Positions 35,463 through 44,138 of a DNA stretch of 59,878 nucleotides are shown one piece after another (position 1 is the stretch's first letter; each line of letters opens with the position of its first letter). The stretch covers positions 1-59,878 of the forward strand of contig SCRD01000009.1 of the NCBI GenBank assembly GCA_004298155.1, in the 5' to 3' direction. This DNA comes from Acidobacteriota bacterium. GTDB taxonomy: Bacteria > Acidobacteriota > Terriglobia > UBA7540. A program made the position numbers and the translations under genes. The notes beneath the pieces were generated by a model. That model saw only the letters and a list, made by a program, of their open reading frames with translations, made no database searches and had not been told where the DNA came from.

Positions 35463-36359
35463 TCATCGCGCCTTTGGTTGCGGCGCCGGCTTCGGAGCAG
35501 GAGGCATCCTTTCTAGCCGCTCCTTCACGGCTTGAAATGCAGGGCTATCCGTCTTCCAATCCTTTTTTGGACCCAGCCTGGGAATTTCCTCGTCAACATT
35601 CTGGATGCGATTTCCGGGATTCGGGTGATCAGAAAAGAACTGGATCGTCCGCTGAGGGTATTTCTGCTGAATGATTCCGAAGAACTGCGCCATGGCGCCG
35701 GGATCATATCCCGCCTGGTAAAGGATGTAAGTGCCGACCTCATCGGCCTGCGATTCCGCGCTGCGGGAATTCCGCAGAAGGACCGAATTCAAACCAAAGG
35801 CCAACCCAAGCTGTGCCAGCTGGCTTGAGAGACTCGAGCTCTGGCCAAGCAACCCTGTCAGAATAGAAAGCGGCGCCTGTGCCAGCACCATTTCAGACGC
35901 CTGGTGAGTGCCGTGCCGCATCACCACATGGCCTTCCTCATGGGCAATTACGCCTGCGATCTGGGCCTCATTCTGCGCGGCTTCTATGGCGCCGCGGTTC
36001 ACATAAATATATCCGCCGGGCAGGGCAAAGGCATTGATCTCCAGACTGTTCACCACATTGAACGTCCACGCGTATTTTGTCTCACGCGATTGGTTGGGAG
36101 CGACCCTTGCAAGCCTCTTCCCCAGGTCGCTTACATAGCCAGTCACCTGCGAATCGTTGACCAACGGAAGCTGCTTGTCCACATCCTGAGATGCCTTTTG
36201 TCCCACTTCAACATCTTGCGCGGGAGAAAACAGGTTAAAGCCAGGCCGAAAGCTCAGGCCTTCAACCGCCAGCAAAAGGACGGGCGATAGCACAACCAGC
36301 GCCACTGTCAACAGTCCCGCGAATTCCCTTCTTCCCGATTTGAATTTGAGACATCTCAT
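35463..36359 (-). CDS. M48-family membrane-anchored zinc metalloprotease
   Basis: A 298-residue protease. An N-terminal hydrophobic segment (LLTVALVVLSPVLLLAVEGL, ~16-35) anchors or exports it. Zinc site: IAHEEGHVVMRHGTH (HExxH) with a third ligand in ESQADEVGTYILY; QFFSDHPNPGNRIQNVDEEI is also typical of M48 enzymes such as BepA. It probably works in outer-membrane protein quality control in the periplasm. The C-terminal tail is Pro/Lys-rich. No TPR domain follows, unlike BepA. Confidence 0.9.
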   Translation of the reverse strand: MRCLKFKSGRREFAGLLTVALVVLSPVLLLAVEGLSFRPGFNLFSPAQDVEVGQKASQDVDKQLPLVNDSQVTGYVSDLGKRLARVAPNQSRETKYAWTFNVVNSLEINAFALPGGYIYVNRGAIEAAQNEAQIAGVIAHEEGHVVMRHGTHQASEMVLAQAPLSILTGLLGQSSSLSSQLAQLGLAFGLNSVLLRNSRSAESQADEVGTYILYQAGYDPGAMAQFFGIIQQKYPQRTIQFFSDHPNPGNRIQNVDEEIPRLGPKKDWKTDSPAFQAVKERLERMPPAPKPAPQPKAR

Positions 36360-36470
36360 TCGAAGCTCTCACTCGCGATCCAGCGGACGCCTGCTTTGGC
36401 ACCCGAAAGCCGGATTGTTTGCTCGCCCTTGCGCGCACGCTTATTAGAAGCGCGAACCATGCTAAAACGC

Positions 36471-37811
36471 CTAGTTATTTGCTCTCCGCTCTCTGTTCTT
36501 ATAGTGCCACGAACCGGCATTTGCCTCAAGAACAGCAGCAAAAACTTTCTCGCCCCGATACACTGCGTGAGAACCCAATTCCTGCTCAATGCGAACGAGA
36601 CGGTTGTATTTGGCAAGACGTTCGGAACGCGTGATGGCGCCAACCTTGATGAGCGATGCTCCCGCCGCCACGGCCAGGTCTGCGATAAAATCATCCTCGG
36701 TTTCCCCGGAGCGTGCGCTGATCACAGGCTGGTAACCATTGCGGCGCGCCAGGCTGACCACGTCCAACGTCTCGGTCAAAGTTCCGATCTGATTAATCTT
36801 CACCAGAACGGCGTTGGCGATTCCCTGTTCGATCCCGCGCTCAAGGCGGTCCGCGTTGGTCACAAAAAGATCATCACCAATCAATAGGCAACGGTCACCC
36901 AGCCGGCCCGTGAGGGCCAACCAGCCATCCCAGTCATCCTCATCCAGTCCGTCTTCGATGGAAAGGATCGGGTAGCGGTCCACGCTGCTCGCCAGTCTTT
37001 CCACCAGCCCGTCCGCACTCAGTTCTTCGTCCGGGACCTGAAGGTGGTACCTCCCTCGCTCGCAAAAGTGGCTGGCCGCAACGTCCACGGCGATGGCGGC
37101 GTCACGGCCCGGTTCGAGCCCTGCGCGCTCGATGGCTTCAACCATGATGCTGAAACCCGATTCATTGCTTTCCAAAGCCGGGGCGTATCCGCCCTCATCG
37201 GCCACTCCGGCACGATAGACGCCTCCGTCTCTCAGGACCTCCTTAGCCGCCCGGTACACCGCGTTCACGTCCGCCAGCGCCGCCGAGTAAGTTTTCGCTC
37301 GCAACGGAATCATCATAAAATCCTGGAAGTCAATGTTGCCGCCTCCGTGGATCCCGCCACTTATGATGTTCACCAGGGGGACCGGTAATTCGTTCGCCGC
37401 TGCTCCTCCGAGGTACCGGTAGAGCGGCAGCCTTGCGGAATTCGCCGCCGCGCGCGCCACTGCTATTGAAACGCCCAGGATCGCGTTTGCTCCCAGGCGG
37501 CGCTTGTTAGGGGTCCGGTCAAATTGAATCAAGGTTTGGTCCACAAGCGTCTGGTTAGATGCTTCCAATCCAACCAGCACCTGGGGGATTTCCCACTCAA
37601 CGTTCTTGACCGCCCTGGTGACTCCCTTGCCGTGGTAGCGGTTTAGTTCGCCATCGCGAAGCTCAGCCGCCTCGTGCGTGCCTGTTGAAGCTCCGGCTGG
37701 AACGATTGCAACCCCGCTGCACCCGTCTTCAAGCGCCACTTGAACTTCCAAAGTGGGATTGCCACGCGAATCAAAAACTTCACGGGCGTTTGTTCGGAGA
37801 ATTCGTGCCAT
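36471..37811 (-). CDS. eno: Enolase
   Basis: A 446-residue enolase, converting 2-phosphoglycerate to phosphoenolpyruvate in glycolysis. Seen: REVFDSRGNPTLEVQVAL, VPAGASTGTHEA, FQDFMMIPL, VADEGGYAPAL (catalytic Glu), LSIEDGLDEDDWDGW, LIGDDLFVTN, LVKINQIGTLTETL (catalytic Lys) and ISARSGETEDDFIADLAVA. The start is ATG 37811, 5 bases after AGGAG; an in-frame ATG at 37826 lacks one. It overlaps the 3' end of the kinase gene upstream by 32 bases. IKVGAITRSER replaces the commoner IKTGAPCRSER, a mild variant. Confidence 0.96.
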   Translation of the reverse strand: MARILRTNAREVFDSRGNPTLEVQVALEDGCSGVAIVPAGASTGTHEAAELRDGELNRYHGKGVTRAVKNVEWEIPQVLVGLEASNQTLVDQTLIQFDRTPNKRRLGANAILGVSIAVARAAANSARLPLYRYLGGAAANELPVPLVNIISGGIHGGGNIDFQDFMMIPLRAKTYSAALADVNAVYRAAKEVLRDGGVYRAGVADEGGYAPALESNESGFSIMVEAIERAGLEPGRDAAIAVDVAASHFCERGRYHLQVPDEELSADGLVERLASSVDRYPILSIEDGLDEDDWDGWLALTGRLGDRCLLIGDDLFVTNADRLERGIEQGIANAVLVKINQIGTLTETLDVVSLARRNGYQPVISARSGETEDDFIADLAVAAGASLIKVGAITRSERLAKYNRLVRIEQELGSHAVYRGEKVFAAVLEANAGSWHYKNRERRANN

Positions 37812-38850
37812 CGATGCTCCTGTCACTCCAGTCGATTGATGCTTCCACTATGCTTGGCGCCATCAGCTCCAGCGCCGCCCTGAATGACTCTGGCCGCTCC
37901 GTGAGAAGGCGTATGGCTGCACGCCGCACGCGGGACTTAACGCCCTCGTCACTGATGTATTCCACCGGCGACTTCCCGTCCATCCGGGCCAGCATCAACC
38001 CTCCGAGATGCCGAACTGTCATGGCCTCAAAATCCACTGTTTGTACGCCGCTGAGCCCGGCAGTCAGCGCCTGCCAGAATGCGCGTGCAGCTTCAAAATA
38101 AAGCTCTGCGTATTGGGGTTGATGAAACGCCTTTAGCATCAGGTGACTCAACAGAAACCCGGAATCGAAAGCCGGGTCGCCCCAATGAACAACCTCAAAA
38201 TCGATCAGGAAGATATTGCCGGCACTCACCAGCATGTTCTTCGGGCTGAAGTCGCCATGGACAAGTGATCTTTGAATCTTCAACGAGTCTTCAATCAGTT
38301 GTCTCAGTGCTTCGTGTGCCACTGGACAGCGAGCTGCCGCCGTGCGGTAATAAGGATCGATCCTAAGCTCGTCAAACACCGTCCGATCGCTGAAATGTTC
38401 CCGGAAGGCCGTCCCCTGCTGACCGGCCTTGACCATGGCGGCCAGCAACCGGCCCGCCGCTTTCGCCACTTCCATCCTGACCTGTCCATCCAGCAGCGAC
38501 TTCTTCCAGACCACCGCGCCCTCCGGGGCGGCGGTCATCACGAACAGAAAATTTTCGCGGTCCACGTGGACCACCTGCGGCACGGCGCCATCCAGAATGG
38601 GACCGAGCGACTCGATGGCGGCCGCCTCGCGGAAGATCCTTTCCCGCTGCGAGGTCCAATTGTCTTTCACTCTTAATTTGCCGAGCGATTGCTTCGCCAC
38701 CCAGCGGATGCCAGGCCCTTCAATGAGTGAAACAAAGTTCGAAACGCCGCCGCCAAGTTCTCGAATGGAGAGCTCAGCCGGATCATTGGCCAGCCCGCGG
38801 TGGGCAAGGTAGTGGCCAAGGGTTTCCGGTGTCAGTCGAAATTCAGCCAT
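37780..38850 (-). CDS. APH/methylthioribose-kinase-like small-molecule kinase
   Basis: A 356-residue aminoglycoside-phosphotransferase-fold kinase. Seen: GGGVSNFVSLIEG (glycine loop), WVAKQSLGKL (catalytic-fold Lys), SLVHGDFSPKNMLV (catalytic loop, HGD) and FLIDFEVVHWGDPAFDSGFL (metal-binding DFE). The last motif and the length are closest to 5-methylthioribose kinase, but I would not name the substrate. No other methionine-salvage gene is in the window. It overlaps enolase by 32 bases and is preceded by a small zinc-ribbon gene, so the three probably form one operon. Confidence 0.85.
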   Translation of the reverse strand: MAEFRLTPETLGHYLAHRGLANDPAELSIRELGGGVSNFVSLIEGPGIRWVAKQSLGKLRVKDNWTSQRERIFREAAAIESLGPILDGAVPQVVHVDRENFLFVMTAAPEGAVVWKKSLLDGQVRMEVAKAAGRLLAAMVKAGQQGTAFREHFSDRTVFDELRIDPYYRTAAARCPVAHEALRQLIEDSLKIQRSLVHGDFSPKNMLVSAGNIFLIDFEVVHWGDPAFDSGFLLSHLMLKAFHQPQYAELYFEAARAFWQALTAGLSGVQTVDFEAMTVRHLGGLMLARMDGKSPVEYISDEGVKSRVRRAAIRLLTERPESFRAALELMAPSIVEASIDWSDRSIDGTNSPNKRP

Positions 38851-38886
38851 AACAATAAGAAACCAACCAGTGCCAGGAGTATCACG

Positions 38887-39120
38887 TCAAACACGGTTCG
38901 CGGCCTGCCCCATGGGATCCAGCCGGTCGAGCAGGCGGTAGCGAGCGCCGCACTTCAAACATTGTACTTCACGCTGCGCGGCTGGCCCTTCCACGGCTTT
39001 GCTGCCGGACAGACTGCCCAGTCCGAAATGGCCGTCGGGCGATGCGTAATATTCGAACATCATGTGGTTGCACCGAGAACAGAACTGCCATCGGTGGATG
39101 ACGCGTGGAACTTCGTTCAT
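38887..39120 (-). CDS. Small zinc-ribbon-like protein
   Basis: A 77-residue protein with two CxxC knuckles: FCSRCNHMMFEY (~13-24) and VQCLKCGARYRLL (~52-64), about 40 residues apart, as expected for a structural zinc ribbon. A GGAGGGAGGG stretch just before the ATG is a very strong ribosome site, supporting a real gene. It lies 36 bases upstream of the kinase gene on the same strand, so it may be the first gene of the kinase-enolase operon. Function unknown. Confidence 0.72.
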   Translation of the reverse strand: MNEVPRVIHRWQFCSRCNHMMFEYYASPDGHFGLGSLSGSKAVEGPAAQREVQCLKCGARYRLLDRLDPMGQAANRV

Positions 39121-39337
39121 CGCCCTCCCTCCTCAACAAAATCAGCCACATTTAACTCCGACCCGAGCCGGCCTCGCAAGATCACTTTTAGATTGATGTT
39201 ACAACCGCTCACCCTTAGCATTGTCACAGGCACCAGCCAACTGCCGGGATTTGAGGGGAATTGTTCAGGCGAGACCCCGGCCCTTCGCGATATCATAAAG
39301 CTTCGGGGCTGTGACCAACATCTCATGAGATAGCATC

Positions 39338-40354
39338 ATGGAACGGCGAACTTTAATTATCGGTGCAGTTGCAGGGGGCATCGGGCTCGTGGAATACGCC
39401 TTCACCTCCCGCTGGATGAACGGCATGCGCGATCCCACCGCGCTCTCCGTTAAGGCCTATGAGCGTTTTGGCAGCAAGGCCGCGCTGATGGCCATTACGC
39501 CAAACGACGAGTTCTACCTCACCTCCAAAGGCGCAACGCCCACAATCGACCGTGACAAGTGGCAACTTAAGTTTGAAGGCCTGGTCGGGCATCCCTTCGC
39601 TCTCAACTACCAGGATCTGCTGAAGCTGCCAAAAATCGAGAAGACCTATACGCTCGAATGCATCTCCGATACCGCGGGCGGCACGGCCATCGGCAACGCC
39701 CAATGGACGGGCACCCCGCTGAAGCCGCTCATCGCGCGCGCAACTCCTTCCGGCGACGCCACCCATGCCGCCATCCACGCAGCCGACGGGTTCTCCACAG
39801 GCCACACGCTCGAACGCCTCTGGAATGAAGAAAACTTCATCGCCTGGCAGATGAACGGGGAAGATCTCCCACCCATCCATGGGTATCCGGTCAGGATCTT
39901 CATTCCCGGCAAGTACGGCATGAAGCAGCCCAAGTGGGTAACACGCATCGAGATGCTGAAGCAGCCCCACCTGGGGTACTGGGAAAGCCAGGGATGGTCC
40001 GACGACTGTGAGCGCTGGGCGCACGCGCGTTTTACCGATCTGAAAGACGGCTCCAGAATCTCGGCGCGCAATTTCGAGTTTGCAGGGTACGCCGTCGGCA
40101 ACCTGAACGGCATCCGGTCGGTTGAAATCAGCTTCGACGACGGCAAGACCTGGCAGCCCACCACGATCTTCAGCGACCCTTCACCCATCGTGTGGACCTT
40201 CTGGAAGTACGCCTGGGTCAATCCCAGGCGCGGCGAGTACCGCATCCGCGTGCGCGCGGTCGATGGGAGGGGTCGCGTACAGGGCCCCCGGCCCACATCC
40301 AGCTTCCCCGATGGCGCCACCGGCCAACAGATCCTGACCGTCACAGTCGCCTGA
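39338..40354 (+). CDS. Sulfite-oxidase-family molybdopterin oxidoreductase
   Basis: A 338-residue molybdenum enzyme. The N-terminus (LIIGAVAGGIGLVEYAF) is a membrane anchor or signal. The oxidoreductase domain carries YTLECISDTAGGTAIGNAQW, where Cys108 should bind molybdenum, then DGFSTGHTLERLW and GYPVRIFIPGKYGMKQPKW. The C-terminal dimerisation domain is seen as YAVGNLNGIRSVEISFDDG. Fold and domains fit SuoX/YedY-like enzymes; the natural substrate is not predictable. No cytochrome or YedZ partner is adjacent. Confidence 0.9.
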   Translation: MERRTLIIGAVAGGIGLVEYAFTSRWMNGMRDPTALSVKAYERFGSKAALMAITPNDEFYLTSKGATPTIDRDKWQLKFEGLVGHPFALNYQDLLKLPKIEKTYTLECISDTAGGTAIGNAQWTGTPLKPLIARATPSGDATHAAIHAADGFSTGHTLERLWNEENFIAWQMNGEDLPPIHGYPVRIFIPGKYGMKQPKWVTRIEMLKQPHLGYWESQGWSDDCERWAHARFTDLKDGSRISARNFEFAGYAVGNLNGIRSVEISFDDGKTWQPTTIFSDPSPIVWTFWKYAWVNPRRGEYRIRVRAVDGRGRVQGPRPTSSFPDGATGQQILTVTVA

Positions 40355-40386
40355 AAGTTGCGGCCGCGCCTGCACTCATCTCTCCG

Positions 40387-40536
40387 CTACTTGCCCAGGT
40401 ACTTCTCCGGTTCTTTGTCGAACTTCGTCTTGCATCCGGGCGCACAGAAGTAGATGGTCTGGCCTTTGTACTGGCTGGTCGCGGCTGCCTTTTCCGAGTC
40501 AATCGTCATCTTGCAAACAGGATCCACGACTTTCAT
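40387..40536 (-). CDS. YHS-domain mini-protein
   Basis: A 49-residue protein, short but well supported. It starts MKVVDPVCKMTID and contains YKGQTIYFCAPGCKTKF and KEPEKYLGK, the YHS/TRASH-type pattern DPVCKM ... YFC...C..F that binds metal through three Cys. AAAGGAG lies 4-5 bases before the ATG at 40536. YHS domains are usually attached to metal transporters or reductases; here it stands alone, convergent with the molybdenum enzyme gene. Confidence 0.85.
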   Translation of the reverse strand: MKVVDPVCKMTIDSEKAAATSQYKGQTIYFCAPGCKTKFDKEPEKYLGK

Positions 40537-40820
40537 AAAGCTCCTTTCAACCGGAAAGCATGATTATGCATGATTGCACCTTCAAGAATAGACGATTGGG
40601 GGAGGCCGAATTCAGCGCCTATGTTTCAAGCCGTGTATCGAGGCAAACAAGAGAAGGCCGGGCGGAAGGGATATGTTAGATGGCTTCGAAACCGGGGCAA
40701 GTATCCTCCGGCAGAGTCGGGGGCCTCCTAAGGGGCGCCAGGCCTTATAAACCAGGTCACTAGGACCGTATCGAATAGCCACCATCCGCTGACCAGGACC
40801 TTACAGCACCCACTGGCTCG
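40537..40820. other. 284-bp gap between YHS and cupin genes
   Basis: No gene, terminator or promoter could be supported. A 37-codon basic frame starting at about 40621 shows no family motif. Confidence 0.4.
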
Positions 40821-41099
40821 TCAGTGTTTCAGCTCGATCTGGATCAGCTCGAATTGCTTCATGCTGCGGCTCTCGGGCAAATGCTCGGTCGCCTCGAAAA
40901 ACATTGTCTGCCCAGCTTTGACGTTAAAGTCTTCGGACTTACCATCAGGATACGTGAAGTGTCCCTGACAGTCAGTGAGAAATACGGTCACGCTCTTTGG
41001 ATGCCCGTGCATCTTGGATTTCTCTCCGGGCGCATACCGGATGCGAAGCACGCGCACGTCGTCGTTTTCAAATTCTACTTTGTAGTGCTTGCTGTCCAC
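40821..41099 (-). CDS. Cupin-domain protein with a nonsense codon near its natural start
   Basis: A 92-residue single-cupin protein when read from GTG 41099: YAPGEKSKMHGHPKSVTVFL with the metal-binding His pair, then FNVKAGQTMFFEATEHLPE. The natural start seems to be ATG 41118-41120: AAGGAG (plus 41127-41132) sits 6 bases ahead of it and the same frame reads Met-Ala-stop-Asp-Pro-Val-Lys-Val. The TAG (plus 41112-41114) is one C-to-T change from CAG, which would give the family-like start MAQDPVKVDSKHYKV. Either the gene is broken, it restarts at GTG 41099 without a ribosome site, or the sequence has an error. Function of these cupins is unknown. Confidence 0.75.
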   Translation of the reverse strand: MDSKHYKVEFENDDVRVLRIRYAPGEKSKMHGHPKSVTVFLTDCQGHFTYPDGKSEDFNVKAGQTMFFEATEHLPESRSMKQFELIQIELKH

Positions 41100-41111
41100 T
41101 TTTACCGGGTC

Positions 41112-41132
41112 CTATGCCATCGGTGTCTCCTT
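41112..41132 (-). promoter_or_regulatory. Ribosome site and start followed by amber codon
   Basis: On the minus strand, AAGGAG is followed after 6 bases by ATG GCA TAG. The stop codon is the third codon of the cupin frame. This is the best ribosome site available to the cupin gene and argues the true start is 41120. Confidence 0.7.
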
Positions 41133-41287
41133 TCCGTCTCAGGTTGGGCTATTTGTGGGGCAAGTATACAATGGCGCCCCGAGGGGTGCAATATATGAAA
41201 CCGGCGCTGAAGTGCCAGGAAAGCGAATGCCAGGTTTATCGAGCTGGCGGGAAGACGAAATCGAATTTTTCGGCCCCGAATGCGGTG

Positions 41288-41293
41288 TATAAT
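41288..41293 (+). promoter_or_regulatory. TATAAT box just before the Ser/Thr kinase gene
   Basis: A perfect -10 box ends 11 bases before ATG 41305, implying a 5' leader of only a few bases and no ribosome site. The -35 region is poor (T-rich). Confidence 0.4.
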
Positions 41294-41304
41294 TCACTCA
41301 AAAC

Positions 41305-43983
41305 ATGACGCTCAATGCGGGGACGCGACTCGGAGCTTATGAAATCCTCTCGGTGCTGGGCGCGGGCGGAATGGGGGAAGTGTACCGCGCGCGCGACACG
41401 AGGCTTGACCGCACGGTAGCCATTAAGGTCCTTCCCCAGGACCTTTCCAACGACCCCACCCGGCGACAACGGTTTGAGCGCGAAGCTCGCGCCATCGCCG
41501 CCCTGAATCATCCTCACATTTGCGTGCTGCATGACATCGGCCGTGAAGGCCAGGTGGATTATCTGGTGCTGGAATACCTGGAAGGCGAAACCCTTGCCAG
41601 GCATCTCGAGCGGGGCCCGCTGCCGACCTCAGACCTGCTGCGCGTGGGCATCGAGATTTCCGAAGGGCTGGAAAGAGCGCACCGCCACGGCCTCGTCCAT
41701 CGTGATCTGAAGCCAGGCAACATCATGCTGACGAAAATGGGCTCCAAGCTGCTGGACTTTGGGCTGGCCAAAGCCGTGGAAGCAGAGCCGGCGGCTGAGG
41801 GGGTTGCGGACGTGGCCACAGCCAGCGCCGGCAAACCGCTCACCGCCCGCGGCGCCGTCATGGGGACCTACCACTACATGGCCCCGGAACAACTGGAGGG
41901 CCGCGGAGTAGACGTCCGCTCGGATATCTTTTCCTTCGCCGCCGTACTCTACGAGATGGCAACAGGCCAGAAGGCATTTGAAGGCAAGTCGGCGGCTAGC
42001 ATAATCGCCGCTGTTCTCCACGACGATCCCGTACCGATCACCGATCTTCAGCCGATGAGACCTCCAGCGCTCGATCGGCTGGTGAGGGCCTGCCTGGCCA
42101 AGGACCCTGATGACCGCTATCAGAGCGCGCACGATGTAAGGCTGCAACTGGAGTGTATCCGGGATGACAGGGCGCGGGCAGGCGTAGCCGCGCCACTCGC
42201 TGAACGCCGAAAAACGCGGCAACGGCTGGCCTGGGGCGTTGCCGCAGCGTGCCTTGCGCTCGCCGTGGGTTTTGCCTATGCATGGTTCGGCGGGCGCCCC
42301 GCGCAGGTGCAACCCGTTCGTTCACTGATCGCGGCGCCGGAAAAATATTCTTTTGCATTCAACGGACCCTTCGGCGCTCCCGTACTGTCGCCCGACGGCA
42401 AGCTGCTGGTGTTCCCCGCTGCCGACGCTTCCGGCAAAGAATCGCTTTGGGTTCGTCCGCTCAACTCGCTTACCGCGCAGCAGTTGCAGGGAACGGAAAA
42501 CGCCTCGTTTCCCTTTTGGGCGCCGGACAGTCGGCAACTTGGCTTCTTCCAGGACCAAAAATTCAAGAAAATTGACGTTACCAGCGGGCCTCCTACCACA
42601 GTCTGCGACGCTCCCAGCGGACGCGGCGGCGCATGGAGCAAGGATGGCATCATCATCATGTCGCCGGAGACTTCAGGCGGCCTTTCGAGTGTGCCGGTGG
42701 CAGGCGGAACGCCAATTCCTATTGCAAGCGGCGAGGACCCGAGGCAAGCTACCACCGGCCGCTGGCCTGCCTTGCTTCCGGACGGGCGCCATTTTGTTTT
42801 CCTGAGCGGTGACCTCACGGCGCCAGGGACAGCGAGGCTCGGAATCTACCTCGGCGAGATCGGTTCAAGCGAGCGGCGGTTTCTGTTCCAGGCCGATTCG
42901 GGAGCGCTTTATGTGCCTCCAGGCTACCTGCTTTTCCTGCGCGGCGACACACTGACTGCCCAACGGTTCGATGCCGATGGACAGAACCTCAGGGGTGGGG
43001 CTTTTCCAGTCGCCCTGCACGTGCCCTCGCCGCTGCAGTATCGGTTGGGCCTTTTCAGCGTTTCACAAACAGGAACGCTGATTTATGCCACCGGCACCGG
43101 CGAGAGCGGCGGGCAGCTCGTCTGGGTAAATACAAAAGGAATCGAAACGGGAAAGGTGGGTGAGCCGGGGCCCACACGGCCCAGGCTTTCTCCGGATGGG
43201 CAGAGGGTGGCTTATGTCACCCGCAATCCGGAAGGAATAAATTCGGATATCTGGCTTATGGACCTTGCTCGAGGCGTGCAAACAAGGTTTACCTTCGGAC
43301 CGGGCAATAACAGCGGCCCTCTGTGGTCACCCGACGGTGCGCGGATTGCGTATGCTTCGTGGGAGAGTAATAGCCTGAACATATTTATAAAGAACACTTC
43401 AGGGGCTGGCGACGGGGAACCGCTTCTCAGGAACGAAGACGACAAGACCCCAACCGATTGGTCTCGCGATGGGAAGTATATCCTTTACACTTCCGTTGCG
43501 CCCAAAGGAAAGGCCAATCCAGACGTATGGGTGCTCCCGCTTTTTGGCGATCGCAAGCCTTTCCCTTACCTTCAAACAAGGTTCATTGAACTGGGCGCCG
43601 TTTTTTCTCCCGACAGCGGATGGGTGGCTTACGTTTCCGACGAGTCCGGGAAGCCCGAGGTCTATGTCTCTCCCTTTCCTTTGGGTCAACGAAAGTGGCA
43701 GGTTTCGCAAGGCGGCGGCGTGCTGCCTGAGTGGAGCCACGACGGCGGCACACTCTTCTATGTTGCCAATGCTGCTCCGGTGTCAAAACTTATGGAAGCC
43801 AGGGTCAAACGTACGAGGTTGACAGTTGAGATCAGCGCGCCACGTGAGGTCTTTCATGCGACCGGTACCCTGGAATTTTCCGTGGCTCCCGACGGAAGGC
43901 GCTTTCTGGTAAGCAAGTCAGAACAGGCTGAGCCACCACCGCTGACACTGGTCACCTACTGGACGTCGGAATTGAATGAATAA
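41305..43983 (+). CDS. Ser/Thr protein kinase fused to PD40/TolB-like propeller
   Basis: An 892-residue membrane receptor kinase. Residues 1-290 are a Hanks-type kinase: LGAGGMGEVYRARD (P-loop), VAIKVL (Lys41), VHRDLKPGNIM (Asp134), LLDFGLAKAV (DFG 151-153) and MAPEQLEGR. A membrane helix follows at ~308-328 (LAWGVAAACLALAVGFAYAW). The outer part is a beta-propeller of PD40 repeats: PVLSPDGKLLVFPA, PRLSPDGQRVAYVTR, LWSPDGARIAYASW, DWSRDGKYILYTS, VFSPDSGWVAYVSD. All kinase residues are intact, so it should be active. This architecture is common in Acidobacteriota. Confidence 0.95.
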   Translation: MTLNAGTRLGAYEILSVLGAGGMGEVYRARDTRLDRTVAIKVLPQDLSNDPTRRQRFEREARAIAALNHPHICVLHDIGREGQVDYLVLEYLEGETLARHLERGPLPTSDLLRVGIEISEGLERAHRHGLVHRDLKPGNIMLTKMGSKLLDFGLAKAVEAEPAAEGVADVATASAGKPLTARGAVMGTYHYMAPEQLEGRGVDVRSDIFSFAAVLYEMATGQKAFEGKSAASIIAAVLHDDPVPITDLQPMRPPALDRLVRACLAKDPDDRYQSAHDVRLQLECIRDDRARAGVAAPLAERRKTRQRLAWGVAAACLALAVGFAYAWFGGRPAQVQPVRSLIAAPEKYSFAFNGPFGAPVLSPDGKLLVFPAADASGKESLWVRPLNSLTAQQLQGTENASFPFWAPDSRQLGFFQDQKFKKIDVTSGPPTTVCDAPSGRGGAWSKDGIIIMSPETSGGLSSVPVAGGTPIPIASGEDPRQATTGRWPALLPDGRHFVFLSGDLTAPGTARLGIYLGEIGSSERRFLFQADSGALYVPPGYLLFLRGDTLTAQRFDADGQNLRGGAFPVALHVPSPLQYRLGLFSVSQTGTLIYATGTGESGGQLVWVNTKGIETGKVGEPGPTRPRLSPDGQRVAYVTRNPEGINSDIWLMDLARGVQTRFTFGPGNNSGPLWSPDGARIAYASWESNSLNIFIKNTSGAGDGEPLLRNEDDKTPTDWSRDGKYILYTSVAPKGKANPDVWVLPLFGDRKPFPYLQTRFIELGAVFSPDSGWVAYVSDESGKPEVYVSPFPLGQRKWQVSQGGGVLPEWSHDGGTLFYVANAAPVSKLMEARVKRTRLTVEISAPREVFHATGTLEFSVAPDGRRFLVSKSEQAEPPPLTLVTYWTSELNE

Positions 43984-44138
43984 CCAGCCATTTCGTTTGA
44001 AATTACTGAGCCCACCGGCCCGAACATTCTCGCTTTAATTTCAATTTTGAGGTCGTGACAGTTGATAAGCTTGCCTGGTTCCCGGTCCGTCGTTATAAAT
44101 TTCGGCCCCACACTTAAGATCTGAAAGCCCATCTGCCG

